Of a stretch of 64,000 nucleotides of DNA, positions 51,785 to 62,119 are shown piece by piece. The notes under the pieces are model-generated. The model was given only the letters and a program-made list of their open reading frames with translations. It had not been told where the DNA came from and ran no database searches. The stretch is taken from the NCBI GenBank assembly GCA_963575745.1, contig CAUYUJ010018319.1, positions 134,501 to 198,500 of the forward strand. Direction: 5' to 3'. A program made the translations under genes and the position numbers. This DNA comes from Prorocentrum cordatum (lineage: Eukaryota > Sar > Dinophyceae > Prorocentrales > Prorocentraceae). Each line of letters begins with the position of its first letter. Within the stretch, counting starts at the first letter, position 1.

Positions 51785-52159
51785 TCTGTCCTTGTTGCCC
51801 CCGCGGTCCAATTTGCCAGCATGGGCGCCTACTACAGAGGCGCCATTCTAGGTGCTCGGAAACGAGCCTTACATTTCACGCTTGGTAACGAGCCTGTTCA
51901 ATGCGATTCAGGCTCTTTGCCTTAATACCCGTTTGCTCGGTGAGGTATGGCCCGTTTGGCTTACCTCTAGCCGGGCCGATAGCCCTTTACCATTCAAGGG
52001 GTTGTCTCGTATTTGCGTGAAATGCCTTGCGAGGAAACTCGCCTTACAGTCTGGTGTTAAGCCAGTCTGTATGCATTGTTTTCTTGCAAACATTTGCGCG
52101 CGCGGCCTTTGTAGAGCCTAACGGCTGCGCGGCTATGCTCTCCGTCTCCTCCCCTCCCG
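51785..52159 (+). other. Copia-1 3' non-coding region
   Basis: Holds three micro-hairpins (51854, 51880, 52029) in non-coding sequence. The bases just before the 3' LTR are pyrimidine-rich (TCTCCGTCTCCTCCCCTCCC, about 52140-52158), where a purine-rich priming tract would be expected on this strand. Confidence 0.6.
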
Positions 52160-52425
52160 ACTTTAAGGGTAGCTCTTTGGGAGATGTTATATATACTCGG
52201 GAGTATAGCTCGCGCGCCGTTGCCTTTGGCTCAAGGCACGCGCGCCCTATTTGCCCGGACACCGCGAGTGTTCGCTATGTGCTGGAAAGATCATTACATC
52301 GATCTTATCCTATCTTATCCGTCCATTTCTCTTACTGAACAACCTCAGTACGATACCGGACGCTATTTGCCATCCGCTTCCCATGGAATCGGATTCTATT
52401 TGACCCACCATAGTCACTTTCGACT
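52160..52425 (+). repeat. Copia-1 3' LTR
   Basis: 266 bp, aligned without gaps to 36330-36595, with 12 substitutions. Followed at once by the target duplication GAGGA (52426-52430). Confidence 0.9.
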
Positions 52426-52866
52426 GAGGAGTTGCAGCGGCTTCGCCGCCGCGCCGTCCTTCACCGTGTGGGAGCTGATGGGAAGTCGGCGATCACGGGC
52501 TTGGTTGAGACCTTGTTTGGCCATTTCCCAGCAGGTTTCAAGTCGGCGAAGGCGGCCCAGTTCCAGTCGGTTGTGGACCTTCTGGGCGATCTGTCGGCGG
52601 CAGGGCTCCAATTCCAGCAGGAGGAGGAAACGCGCCAGAGACAGGAGGCCGAGGCGGCAGCCCAGCGGGCGGCTGCTGGCGGAGATGCATGTGATACTGG
52701 GGATACGTCGTCATCGGCGATCGACTCCAGGGTTGCCGAGGATTGCAAGCAGCAGCTCCGAGATCTCATGCAGGGTGGCAAAGCTGGGCAGTGTGAGGGC
52801 CTTTTCAAGACGATGCTGGAGTTCCTGGAGAAACCCCACGGCCCCCACCAAGCGCCCCAGGCGTGA
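52426..52866 (+). pseudogene. LINE-B ORF1, 3' part
   Basis: Resumes in frame after Copia-1 (LQRLRRRAVLHRVG). It has a helical region FGHFPAGFKSAKAAQFQSVV, a Gln/Glu/Ala coiled coil (LQFQQEEETRQRQEAEAAAQ) and ends CEGLFKTMLEFLEKPHG with TGA. Together with 35626-36329 it makes an ORF1 of about 380 residues. A G run of about 20 at 52978-52997 lies between ORF1 and ORF2. Confidence 0.6.
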
Positions 52867-53410
52867 CCCCCCAGCGCCTGCGGCGGCAGCCGCATCAGAA
52901 GGTCATCCTGTTCCTGGCGCTGGGGCTGGCCAAGTTCCAGGTGCTGATGCTCCGGCAGCTGCAGGTGATGGACCTCGGGGGGGGGGGGGGGGGGGGGTAA
53001 CATGTTCGGTGAGGTTTCGGAGGTGGCGCTGAGTTCTCCCTCGAGTTCTCCTTCGGCGCCTGGCTCCTCGGCGTGCACACCTGAGTTTTCGGCGGGCGCG
53101 AGAGGCGGGCCCGCCAGGACCGCGACCGTTTTGGAGGAGGTCGCGGGGGAGCAAGGCTCCCAGATTTGTGGCGGAGCTGGGGCCTTGCGAGGTGGGCTGG
53201 GGACTCGTGCCTGCCAGCCACTTATCCAGCCGCGAGCGTGTGCCCCCTCCCCATCGGCACTTCCAGCGGAGGGTTTCCCTCGGGATAGGCCAGCTCGGCG
53301 TCGCGTTCGTCCTGGGGTCTGGGGGGCCTGCTCATCTAGTGTTACCCCGTGGGGGGTGGAGTGCGACAAGGGCTCCAGGGTTTCGCGCGGACCTCTTTTA
53401 GAGCTGATCG

Positions 53411-54180
53411 ATGCTGTGGAGTCCGATTTGTTTTTGTTCCAGAAGCACCACCAGACTGAGTCTCAGCTGGCGGACGTTCAACGTGCTCTGCGGAAGGCAG
53501 GGCTCAATTCTTTGCGATCCCCAGCGGCGCCGTCGGGACGTTCGGAGTCTGGCACGTCGGGGGGGGGGGGGGGCGGCATGGTTGCACCGAAGATTTGGGG
53601 CCTCAAAGGCCTCGATGCACTACCCCCTGGAATTGCTCTACCTCCTGATCATCGGTTTCGGTTAGGTCTTTGGAGCGGGTTATCCACGGGCGGAGTCGTC
53701 GTCGGTTCAGTCTACCTACACACGGGGATCGGCTGCGGGGGACAAAACTCACCCTCTTTCACGACATCGGGGAAGTTCTCAGAGCGTATGGGATGCCCTT
53801 CGTATTGGGAGGATATTTTCAGTTTCCTGGTGAGCAGCTTATTGAGTCTGGGTGGCTTGGGGACCTCCAGGCTGATGTGATTTTCGATGCTGCTAATTGG
53901 ACGTGCCAGCTAGGAACATCTCGATCCTCAATCGACTATTTTGTTGTATCGAATGTGCTCAAGCCTTTTGTTGACCGTTGCTGTGTGGCGACTTGGTCGA
54001 CTTGCGCGAGGCCGCGCCGCCCAGTTGTGCTGGCGATCAGTGGCGGCCCCAGGCAGGTGACGGTACCCGGGCTGAAGAAACCGTCTGCGCTCCCGTTATA
54101 CCGTCCGATCGTGTGCGATCCCAGCCCGCTGGAAGGGGTGATCTCCGGGAGGTTTTCAAGAGCGGCAAGCGTTCAAAATA
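53411..54180 (+). pseudogene. LINE-B ORF2, EEP endonuclease part (degraded)
   Basis: Shifting frames. Recognisable are PFVLGGYFQFPGEQL (GDFN motif with Asp changed to Tyr, about 53795), TSRSSIDYFVVSNV (about 53918) and, less clearly, the N-terminal strand region near 53575. A C-terminal Asp-His was not found with certainty. Loss of the GDFN Asp means the nuclease is dead. Confidence 0.6.
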
Positions 54181-54181
54181 A

Positions 54182-55145
54182 GTGTTGGATACTGTCACCT
54201 CCCAGTGGGCTCAGATGGCAGAACTTATTTTAACTCGTGTACTCCAGGTGGAAGACGATCCACGATATCTAGGACGAGGAAGCCCCCCCAAGGTGGTCCA
54301 GGCCCCCCTGCTAGGCCCACCCGCGTCCACCCATCCCAGGGCCATCGGCGAAGGTTGGATGTCAGGAGGCGGCTTCAGGAGGCGGCCTCAGGATATCATG
54401 TACCTCTGGCATGGGCCGTGGCCCACCTTGGGGGGGTTACAGCAAGCTGGGCTGATTCTGAGGAAGTTGGTGAATTATGTGTCCCCTTTCACTGACTGCA
54501 AGCACTGGGCTTCCTCGAGGCTTAGGATATTGGCGGTCAACCCGGCTGCAACCTCGAAGCTCAACGAGTTGATCTGGCAGGTCCGCAAGTGGGCCCAAGA
54601 ACATGGGCATCATGCGGCCTCGGAGCGGGCCAGGGCTTGGCGGAACTGGGTGGCTGAGGCTCTTGCTGGCGGGGCTCGTCTGGGGCACAGATGCACCAAA
54701 GAGGTTCCCAAGTGGGCTACTTGTGGGCTCTCGCAGTTCTCAGGGCCATCAGGAGCCCCTCTGGGAGTCTTGGGAGAAGCCGAAGCTCGAGCTCAAAACT
54801 GGCATAAACATCTGGGAGTTGGACAAGAATTTCCTGACCCTGACTTTAGCTGCTGCGAAGACGAAAGCGAGCTCGAGCCCCCAACGCACGAGGAGCTCCC
54901 TGCCTTGATTAGGTCGTACAGTACGCACACGGCCGTTGGGGCATGTGGCCTGCATCTTCGTCATTGGTCTTTTCTGGACGAATGCGCTGTTGCAGTTTTC
55001 TTGTGCATCTGGCAGCAAATGCAGCGCTTGTCCCACGTGCCCAGGTGTTGGGCGCTGTTGCTCATCGCCCTCCTGCCCAAGCCGCCGCCAGACGGAGGGG
55101 ATCGGCCTATAGGTATCTTCCCGTGCCCTCTCAGAATGTGATCCA
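54182..55145 (+). pseudogene. LINE-B ORF2, connection and RT fingers
   Basis: A 319-codon frame ending with THEELPALIRSYSTHTAVGA and LLIALLPKPPPDGGDRPIGI (about 55050), the RT block with LxPKPxGxxRPI. The frame stops at 55141; the palm follows in another phase. Confidence 0.65.
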
Positions 55146-55264
55146 GATGGGCCCGCTGGAAAGTTGCTGGCCCCTGTGAACTCGATCGCCCTCGGAGCTT
55201 CTGGTTTGGAGATTCTGGGGCCTCATGTGACATTTGCGTTTGGAAGCAGAATTTCAAGGCGGAG

Positions 55265-56911
55265 TTGGCTAGGGGCCAGGGCAAGGCAGCAGGGTCTAAG
55301 CTGCTAGACTTGGTCAAAGCATATGAACACGTGCCTCATCATGTGCTTGCCGCTGCTGCCCGTGGACATAATTTCTCAGGGAGGACGTTGCGTTTCCTCC
55401 TGGCCACCTACAGCTTGGACAGGATGGTCTTATTCGAGATGATTGCGACAGAGGTGGTCCCGACGAATCGTACCATCGTCGCAGGTTGCAGTTGTGCTAC
55501 CTCGCTGCTGCGGCTCGTGCTCCTCTCCCCTGCTGACGCCGTGGTTCAGCTGTATGCTTCCGTCGACCTCGCGATTGTGGTTGGTGATTTGCAGCTTCAA
55601 AGGGTAGGGGATGCTTGGGAGGTGGCTCACGATCTCAAGGGTGCTGAGAACCTACTCACCTCCGAGCTGCTCCAGATCGGGCTCACCATACCGCTTCCCC
55701 AAAAGCACCTGACGGTCGTCGGTCAGAACCTTCGGAGCGTCGTTCGTAAGGTCGACCCGTCTTCGGCTAAGTTCTTGACCAGATCGGTACGTAACCTGGG
55801 ACTGGATTTCGGGGGAGGTCATCGTGTCTGGCATGCTGTTCGGGCTAAGCGGTTGGGCAAGATGTCTTCCAGGGCCTCTCGGTGCAAGCGTCTGGCTGAA
55901 GCTGGGGGCAAAACCATCAAGTTGGTCCAGACGGGCCTCAAACCTGGGATGCTATGGGGTGTCGGCGTGCATGGGACCAGTAACGCACATCTGTTGAGGG
56001 CTCGGCAGATAGCACGTGCTGGCTTCGTGTACAGGCACACTGGCAGGTCCTTGTCCCTCGATCTCATGGCCGCTGGCCGCCAGATCGACCCAGCCTACGG
56101 GTGCAATCGTGGGCCGATATACTACTGGATGCGCGCATTGTGGGACGGATGGGCGGCGAGATCTGACGTGGCTCGTCTTCTGAGCGGGGCTTGGGCTCGT
56201 CTATCGGCGCTCCCCGAGAATAAGGTTTGGTCCGACGTTCGTGGGCCTGCGTCGGCCCTTGTGGGCACGATGATACGTTTAGGTTGGGAGTTTTTGGGCC
56301 CTTTCCGCTGGCTGACCCATCGTGGCCCCGTTTCAATAAAGAAAATGTCGCCGCGAGATGGGGGTAGATTGGCCGGTGAAGCTACCGATCTTTGGGTTTG
56401 GCAGCAGGTCTTGGCGAAGCATGCGTCATGGGCCTCGCTATGTCCTCATCCTCCTCTCCTCGGGCCTCCGAGGTCCCTCCTCCTTCCCGCCTCGCTCAAG
56501 GGCCCCGATTGGACCCCTAGGCATCAAGGGCCCCTCAAGTGCTTTTTTTTCGGGAGCTTTTGGTCTCAAGAGAGGCTGTATGAAGCTGGTGGAGCGATTA
56601 ATCCTGAGTGCCTTGCGTGTAAGAGCGCCGGCTCCACTTGGCACCGTTTCTATGACTGCCCTGTGCGCGCTGAGTACCGTCGGGATTTCAAGGCAAGCTT
56701 TGCGCTGGCAGGTCAGATGCTAGAGTTGGCTGAGACGACAGCCGACCGCTCGCTGCTTTGGACTCGTTTTCTCGTCCCTGGTCCGCCCTGGCTGTTTCCG
56801 AGCCCCTGCCTCGAGGAGCGAGTGGTATGGGTCCTTCGGCCTGATTTGCTGCTCGATGTGCATGTGTGTTGGAGATGGCTCGGGTGTGCACGGGCAGTAT
56901 TGTCGTCTTAG
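55265..56911 (+). pseudogene. LINE-B ORF2, RT palm, thumb and zinc motif
   Basis: A 548-codon frame. LLDLVKAYEHVPH (motif A, Asp present, about 55303) and IVAGCSCATSLLRLVLL (motif B, about 55477) are good. Motif C is degraded: LYASVDLAIVV stands where YxDD should be (about 55552), so the RT is inactive. Next come LGLDFGGGHRVWH (thumb) and CLACKSAGSTWHRFYDC (CX2CX8HX4C zinc motif, about 56610). It is long and open, so the loss of function is by substitution rather than stops here. Confidence 0.7.
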
Positions 56912-58082
56912 GAGATGTGGTTGGGGGCTGTGCTCTCTCGGCTCTCAATGGAGGGGGGTCGCGAGGATGCGTGGGCCGCTGCACATGTTGTTTCAGACTG
57001 CGCCCGCAGCTGAGCTTTTCAGTTTCCCCATGGCCCTCCGCTATATGGGCCCTCAGCTGAAATTCTTCACCGACTGCAAGCCACTAGTGGATGTGTGGCG
57101 CCAGGGGTCAGGAGCTGGCACTGATGCTGGCGACCCCTTGGCCTACTTATGGATGGGGGTCTGGGAGTCTGGTGTCGGACCGTGGGGTGGAGGCGGTGGA
57201 GGTGACTCGTGTTAAGGCTCACTCGCCCGCGTCCGCCGTCGCGGATGGTGTGATCACGGCGTGGCAGCGCTACGGCAACGCTCAGGCCGTCACGTCTGCC
57301 AAGCGTGGTGCTGCAATGCATCCTGGCGCGAAGATGTTGCGTGATGCTCACCGTGCCTCGCGCGGGGCTGTCAAGATGGTCGCCAATTTTTGCACGCGTC
57401 TAGCAGTTGGGATAGGCAATGTCACCCCGCTGGATGCTCAGGCACAGGCGCTAGGCAGGGTCATCGGAACCATCGAGTGTGGGTTCGGCCCGCCTAGGCC
57501 GCATTCTCGGTTTGATCCAGCGGTCACCTTTTGCGACCTACGTTTTCGCTGCATGGTGTGTCTTCGGTCGGCGAAGTCCCGACTAACGTTGCGCCAGCTC
57601 AAGTGCCATGACAGGGCTGGCATGCACTCGCTCCATAGGACGGGGCCAGTTCTGTTCTGTTCTCTGTGTGGCGCGTATTCCGAGAAACGCAGCCAGGGTC
57701 TCTCTGTGGAGTGCTTGCCGAGACAGCGTCGGCTCGGCACTCAGGTGAGGGACTCTCGTTTCTATCGCCTTCAGAACCTGCTGAAGGGATGCCAGCCTAA
57801 CAAATCGAGTTTGTTTCTTGGGCCTCCGATTTTGCTGCGAAAGAGGAGGCTCGGCGAGACGGCTAGCATGCCGCCGTTTCCCTCGTTCCCTGAGACCTCT
57901 GGGGTTGGGAGTGGGTCGGACGCGGGGGCGGGGTGGACAGGGCAGGAGCCTCTCTCTCTCTTTCTCCTCCTGTAACCCAGGCTGTGCTGGCCTTGTGGGA
58001 GGACCTTTTTGGCCTCCCCACTGCCAGCGACTCGGACGACGACGACGACCTCCCCCGCATGGCGAGGAGCTGGGTCGAATAG
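56830..58082 (+). pseudogene. LINE-B ORF2, RNase H and C-terminal tail
   Basis: RNase H pieces in several frames: an AWAAAHVVSDCARS-like block near 56970, an FFTDCKPLVDVWRQG block (about 57063), then VTRVKAHSPASAVADG (about 57205), which matches the KxH region. The tail frame 57091-57975 ends with LFCSLCGAYSEKRSQGLSVEC (about 57655, a CxxC...C zinc block). A last segment in another phase, VLALWEDLFGLPTASDSDDD, runs to TAG at 58080-58082. Confidence 0.6.
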
Positions 58083-58105
58083 CGTCTCCGTCGCTGGCCT
58101 CACAC

Positions 58106-58260
<155 letters not shown>

Positions 58261-58300
58261 ATCAGGCTGGTACGCGTGCGGCTGGTCTTTGTCAGCGCAA

Positions 58301-58315
58301 ATGGGACGACGAACA
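58301..58315. repeat. LINE-B target-site duplication, right copy
   Basis: ATGGGACGACGAACA. It differs from 35486-35500 at one position. Confidence 0.75.
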
Positions 58316-58339
58316 TGCCGAAACCATCAAACACCCAAG

Positions 58340-58640
58340 GTTTCGTAAGGATTACAAGATCGAGAGTCAGTCACGAACACAAAAACAAACACATGGTCTC
58401 GCAAGAAGAGTTTTCCGAAAAAGCCTGCGCTGCGCCCGCGCTTTTGCGCGCACGTCGAAATCGCTCGAACGCCCTTGTGCGCGCGTGCTGTCGCAATAAT
58501 CCCTTGCAGCAAAGGGGCGGACGTGCACACACGCGCGTCGTCGCGCGCGTATGCCGAAATCCTTCACGAATCCTAGGATTCGCAAGGATTTCCAAAACGA
58601 GTGTCCCGACAACATTAAAACAAACCACATGATTTTGCAT
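58340..58640 (-). repeat. R1 repeat copy, inverted
   Basis: Reverse complement of the R1 family: GCGCGCACGTCGAAATCG, CTCGAACGCCCTTG, the GC palindrome GCGCGTCGTCGCGCGCG (about 58540), GCCGAAATCCTTC and GATTTCCAAAACGAG. It shows that R1 is dispersed in both orientations. Confidence 0.7.
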
Positions 58641-59035
58641 GGAGGAGGAGGAAGGATGAGACGAAGGAGGAGGATGAGGAGGAGGAGGAGGAGGAGGAGG
58701 CGGAGGAGGAGGAGGAGAGGAGGAGGAGGAAGAGGAGGAAGGAAGAGGAAGAGGAGGAGGAGGAGGAGGAGGGAGGAGGAGGAGGAGGAGGAGGAGGAGG
58801 GAGGAGGAGGAGGAGGAGGAGGAGGAGGGAGGAGGGAGGAGGAGGAGGAGGAGGAGGAGGAGGAGGAGGAGGAGAGGAGGAGGAGGAGGAGGAGGAGGAG
58901 GAGGAGGAGGAGGAGGAGGAGGAGGAGGAGGAGGAGGAGGAGGAGGAGGAGGGGAGGAGGAGGAGGAGGGAGGACGGGGAGGGGGGAAAGGGGGAAGGGG
59001 GAGGGGGGGGAGGGGGAGGGAGAGGGGGGAGGGGC
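58641..59035 (+). repeat. (GGA)n microsatellite
   Basis: Almost 400 bp of GGA/GAG triplets ending in G-rich sequence. All frames are repeat artefacts. 59036-59345 contains no gene. Confidence 0.95.
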
Positions 59036-59349
59036 AAGCTAGGTACGTTCGCGTCCGTACGTCCTACCCCTCCCTCCCATCCCTTACCATGGGGTAGATC
59101 TCCTCTCTATTCGCACAGTCGGATGTCGTAGCAGGGCATAGCATTACATGGCATAGCACGGTGTTGAATATCAACGCGTTTTCTGACGCCCCAAAGTGGA
59201 GGGGGGGCTTCTGCGGCCAAACAAATCAACGATTCGGCACCAAATTTGTAATCACTTCCGATGGTTGCTTCGGGGGGGCATTTTCTAGCTTTGGGGTCCT
59301 CTCGGGAAGGACCGGACACCATGCCGTGGCATGGCGCTGGAAATAATGA

Positions 59350-59545
59350 CGCCAGCGCTGCAGCGGGAGCACGATTTGGAACGCGCGGAAGCGCGGAAAT
59401 AAGTCCAGCGTTGCAGCGGGAGCACGGTTCGGAATGAGCGGAAGCGCGGAAACGGAACCAGCGCTGCAGGGGGAGCACGGTTCGGAACGAGCGGGAGCTC
59501 GAAAATGAGGCCAGCGCCTCAGCGAGAGCAGAATTTTGAAAAAGA
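59350..59545 (+). repeat. 53-bp tandem repeat, 3.7 copies
   Basis: Units start near 59352, 59405, 59458 and 59511. Each begins CAGCGCTGCAGCGGGAGCAC and contains GGAACGAGCGGAAGCGCGGAAA. An isolated ATGCC-GTGGCAT palindrome lies just upstream at about 59320. Confidence 0.85.
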
Positions 59546-59726
59546 ACACAAGTGAAAACCCAACTCGCCGACATCCTGTGTGGACAAAAGAATACACAAG
59601 GGGGGGGCCGAACACTCCGAGACAGATTCCGCCACAGACTCAGGGGAGAGAGAAGAGTAGTATTCATACCCATACGACCACCCGCCGGGTGATAAGGAGG
59701 TGAGGGGGGAGGGGGAACCAACGTCT

Positions 59727-60255
59727 CACTCAATCGATCTCGCTATCGATCTCACATTCGATCTCATCTCACTATCGATCTCACATTCGATCTCACAGTC
59801 GATCTCACATTCGGTCTCACATTCGGTCTCACTGTCGATCTCACAATCGATCTCACAATCGATCTCACAGTCGATCTCACATTCGGCCTCACTATCGATC
59901 TCACTATCGATCTCACTATCGATCTCACTATCGATCTCACTATCGATCTCACATTCGATTTCACATTCGGTCTCACTATCGATCTCACAATCGATCTCAT
60001 TATCGCTCTCACAGTCGATCTCACTATCGATATCACAATCGAACTCCCAATCGATCTCACAATCGACGCCATCATCATCATCATCATCGTCATCATCATC
60101 ATCATCATCACCATCATCACCATCATCACCATCATCACCATCATCAGCATCATCACCATCATCTCACAATCGATCTCACAATCGATCTCACTATCCATCT
60201 CACAATCGATCTCACATTCTGTCTCACTATCGATGTCACAATCGATCTCACAATC
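59727..60255 (+). repeat. 12-bp minisatellite (CGATCTCACTAT)n with (CAT)n block
   Basis: About 30 units of CGATCTCACWAT, each junction forming the palindrome ATCGAT. A CAT microsatellite interrupts it at about 60068-60165. Confidence 0.95.
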
Positions 60256-60560
<305 letters not shown>

Positions 60561-61660
60561 GCCACCGGCCGCCCGGAAGAGACACATTTGGTCCGGCCGC
60601 GCCTCAGCCACAGGGACACCGAGGGGACTTTCTCTCGCCCGCCCACGCAGCTTCGCCTCGCCCGCACGCACGGCACGCACGAACACGAAACCGAAATCGA
60701 TTTCCCGGTAGGGGGGCTCTCCGTTCCACATCGATCTCACCCCCTCACCTCCGATTGAATCATTGTGGAGGGGGGAGGGAGGGGGAGGGGGAGGGGAAGG
60801 GGGAGGGGGAAGGGGAGGAGGAGAAGTTCGGATGGCTGCCGCCCAGCGCCCCCCTGGCGCCCTCCCCCCTCCCTTCGTTTTGGAGGGCGCCGGCTGACTT
60901 CCTGCGCCAGGCCTTTGGTCGGGTCAGTCTCGGGCTGGGGTCGGGGCTCACGTAACGGGTCTCTTCGCTAACGGGGGTCAGCCAATCCCTTCTGGCTGAC
61001 CTGGGTTTGGGAGCCACGTCAGGCGTTCCAGAAAGTGCATCGCTCTCTAGCGTCGGAGGAGTTGTCCCCCCTTCCTCGGCGAAAGGCAGCGGAAGGGCGG
61101 CGGAAGGCGGCGGAAGCAAAACGAGAGGCCGCCTCCGCCGGCGGAAGGCGGCGGAATGTGGGCGGAAGGCGGCGGAAGTAAAATATGCGTCCCCAAGAGA
61201 TGACGACCTTTCTGGGTTCAGGGTTTCCCGAATCCGCCACGTGGAGCCGATTCCTCCTGTCTGCCCTCCGCTGGCCTGGGCTTCACAGTTGCGAAGCGGC
61301 CTGCCTGTTTTCGCGACATTTCCCCTGGTTGACCCGCGGTTGCGCTGACCCCGGGTAGTGGGTCCCCGATGGGGGTCTCCGCAGACTTCCGAGCGCCGGG
61401 GGGACATCACGAGGCAAAGGATCTCATGGGTTTTCGCACGGTGTTTGGATGCTTTTACATGTGCTTCGAATTTGTTTCGAGGGTTTCGGGGAGGTCTTTG
61501 GATGTTTCCGAAGGTTTATAAGGCTTTCAGCAAGTATTCAAGTCTGCTAAGGTTTTCGATCGCAATGGTCGCTTCGCCAGCAGCCTCCGCTCGGCGAGAG
61601 GTCGGAAACGGCGGTGCTGATGCCCCGACGGTACTCGGCATGTTCCAGGAGGTCGCGCAC
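60561..61660. other. GC-rich stretch without a recognised gene
   Basis: Contains G-rich GGGAGGGGGAGG runs (60760-60830) and a GGCGGAAGGCGGCGGAA minisatellite (about 61085-61185). No domain seen on either strand. Confidence 0.5.
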
Positions 61661-61668
61661 GCATCGCT

Positions 61669-61737
61669 GTCGGAAAACCAGGAGACGCGCGCAGCCTGCG
61701 GTGAACCGCCGCTTGCGCGTCTCCTGGTTTTCCCGAC
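61669..61737. repeat. 22-bp inverted repeat with 24-bp loop
   Basis: Left arm 61669-61690, beginning GTCGGAAAACCAGGAG, pairs with right arm 61715-61737, ending TCCTGGTTTTCCCGAC. The arms differ only by one extra base in the right arm. Directly followed by GGA-rich repeats. Confidence 0.9.
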
Positions 61738-61744
61738 GAGAGGG

Positions 61745-61920
61745 GAGGGAGGAGAAGGAGGAAGAAGAAGAGGAGGAGGAGGAGGAGGAGGAGGCGGAGG
61801 CGGAGACAGAGGCGGAGGCGGAGGCGGAGGCGGAGGCGGAGGCGGGGGCGGAGGCGGAAGCGGCGGAGGAGGATGAGGAGGAGGAGGAGGAGGAGGAGGA
61901 GGAGGAGGAGGAGGAGTGAG
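61745..61920 (+). repeat. (GGA)n and GGCGGA repeat
   Basis: GGA triplets with an internal GGCGGA hexamer array (61790-61870). Confidence 0.95.
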
Positions 61921-62087
61921 TGAGTGAGGCGATGCCGAATGCATGGGTGCAGAACAGGAGCAGAGGTAGGCAGTGGAAGGGGGGCGGGCGGCGGTGGCGG
62001 TGGGCAGTCCTGCTGGTCGTACTTTAGCGGGGCCACGGGCGCGCAGGCGCGCCCCGCTCGCCACTCCGACCGACCGAGCCGGACACG

Positions 62088-62119
62088 CACACACACACAC
62101 ACACACACGCACACACACC
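62088..62119 (+). repeat. (CA)n microsatellite
   Basis: About 15 CA units just outside the apparent end of LINE-C. Confidence 0.95.

Larger units (their letters stand above)
36812..52042 (+). repeat. Family of 38 GNRA-tetraloop micro-hairpins
   Basis: Each is 14 nt, GCNNG-GNRA-CN'N'GC. Starts: 36812, 36905, 37685, 37768, 38235, 38562, 38709, 39177, 39252, 39468, 40182, 40774, 40855, 41461, 41992, 42251, 42299, 42554, 42756, 43166, 43676, 43757, 44258, 44291, 44913, 45355, 45973, 46231, 47325, 47835, 49159, 49564, 49824, 50462, 51247, 51854, 51880, 52029. Loops are GAAA (most), GCAA (36812, 36905, 37768, 39177, 42756, 45355), GAGA (42299, 49824), GGAA (43166) and GTAA (51880). Stem pairs seen: GCTCG, GCGCG, GCCTG, GCTGG, GCGGG, GCAGG, GCGAG, GCACG, GCGTG, GCTTG. 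Eight copies (37685, 38562, 41461, 45355, 47325, 47835, 49824, 51880) use G-U pairs; only 42299 and 50462 have a mismatch. All are sense-oriented. Most encode xGNxP peptides, but 41461, 42756, 44913 and 49159 are read in another frame, and 51854, 51880 and 52029 lie after the last ORF. Confidence 0.9.
36330..52425 (+). mobile_element. Copia-1, 16.1-kb LTR retrotransposon with cargo domains
   Basis: Both LTRs are 266 bp with 12 substitutions and no indels (about 95.5% identical). The flanking duplication GAGGA is at 36325-36329 and 52426-52430. Removing the element and one duplication copy rejoins LINE-B ORF1 in frame (Glu-Glu-Glu-Leu-Gln), which fixes the boundaries. Gene order is gag, zinc knuckle, Tpt1-like domain, RING-H2, protease, methyltransferase-like, integrase, RT, RNase H, which is Copia (Pseudoviridae-like) order with three extra domains. 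It carries about ten frameshifts and three in-frame stops. Termini are ACTTTAAG...TCGACT, not TG...CA. Confidence 0.9.
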
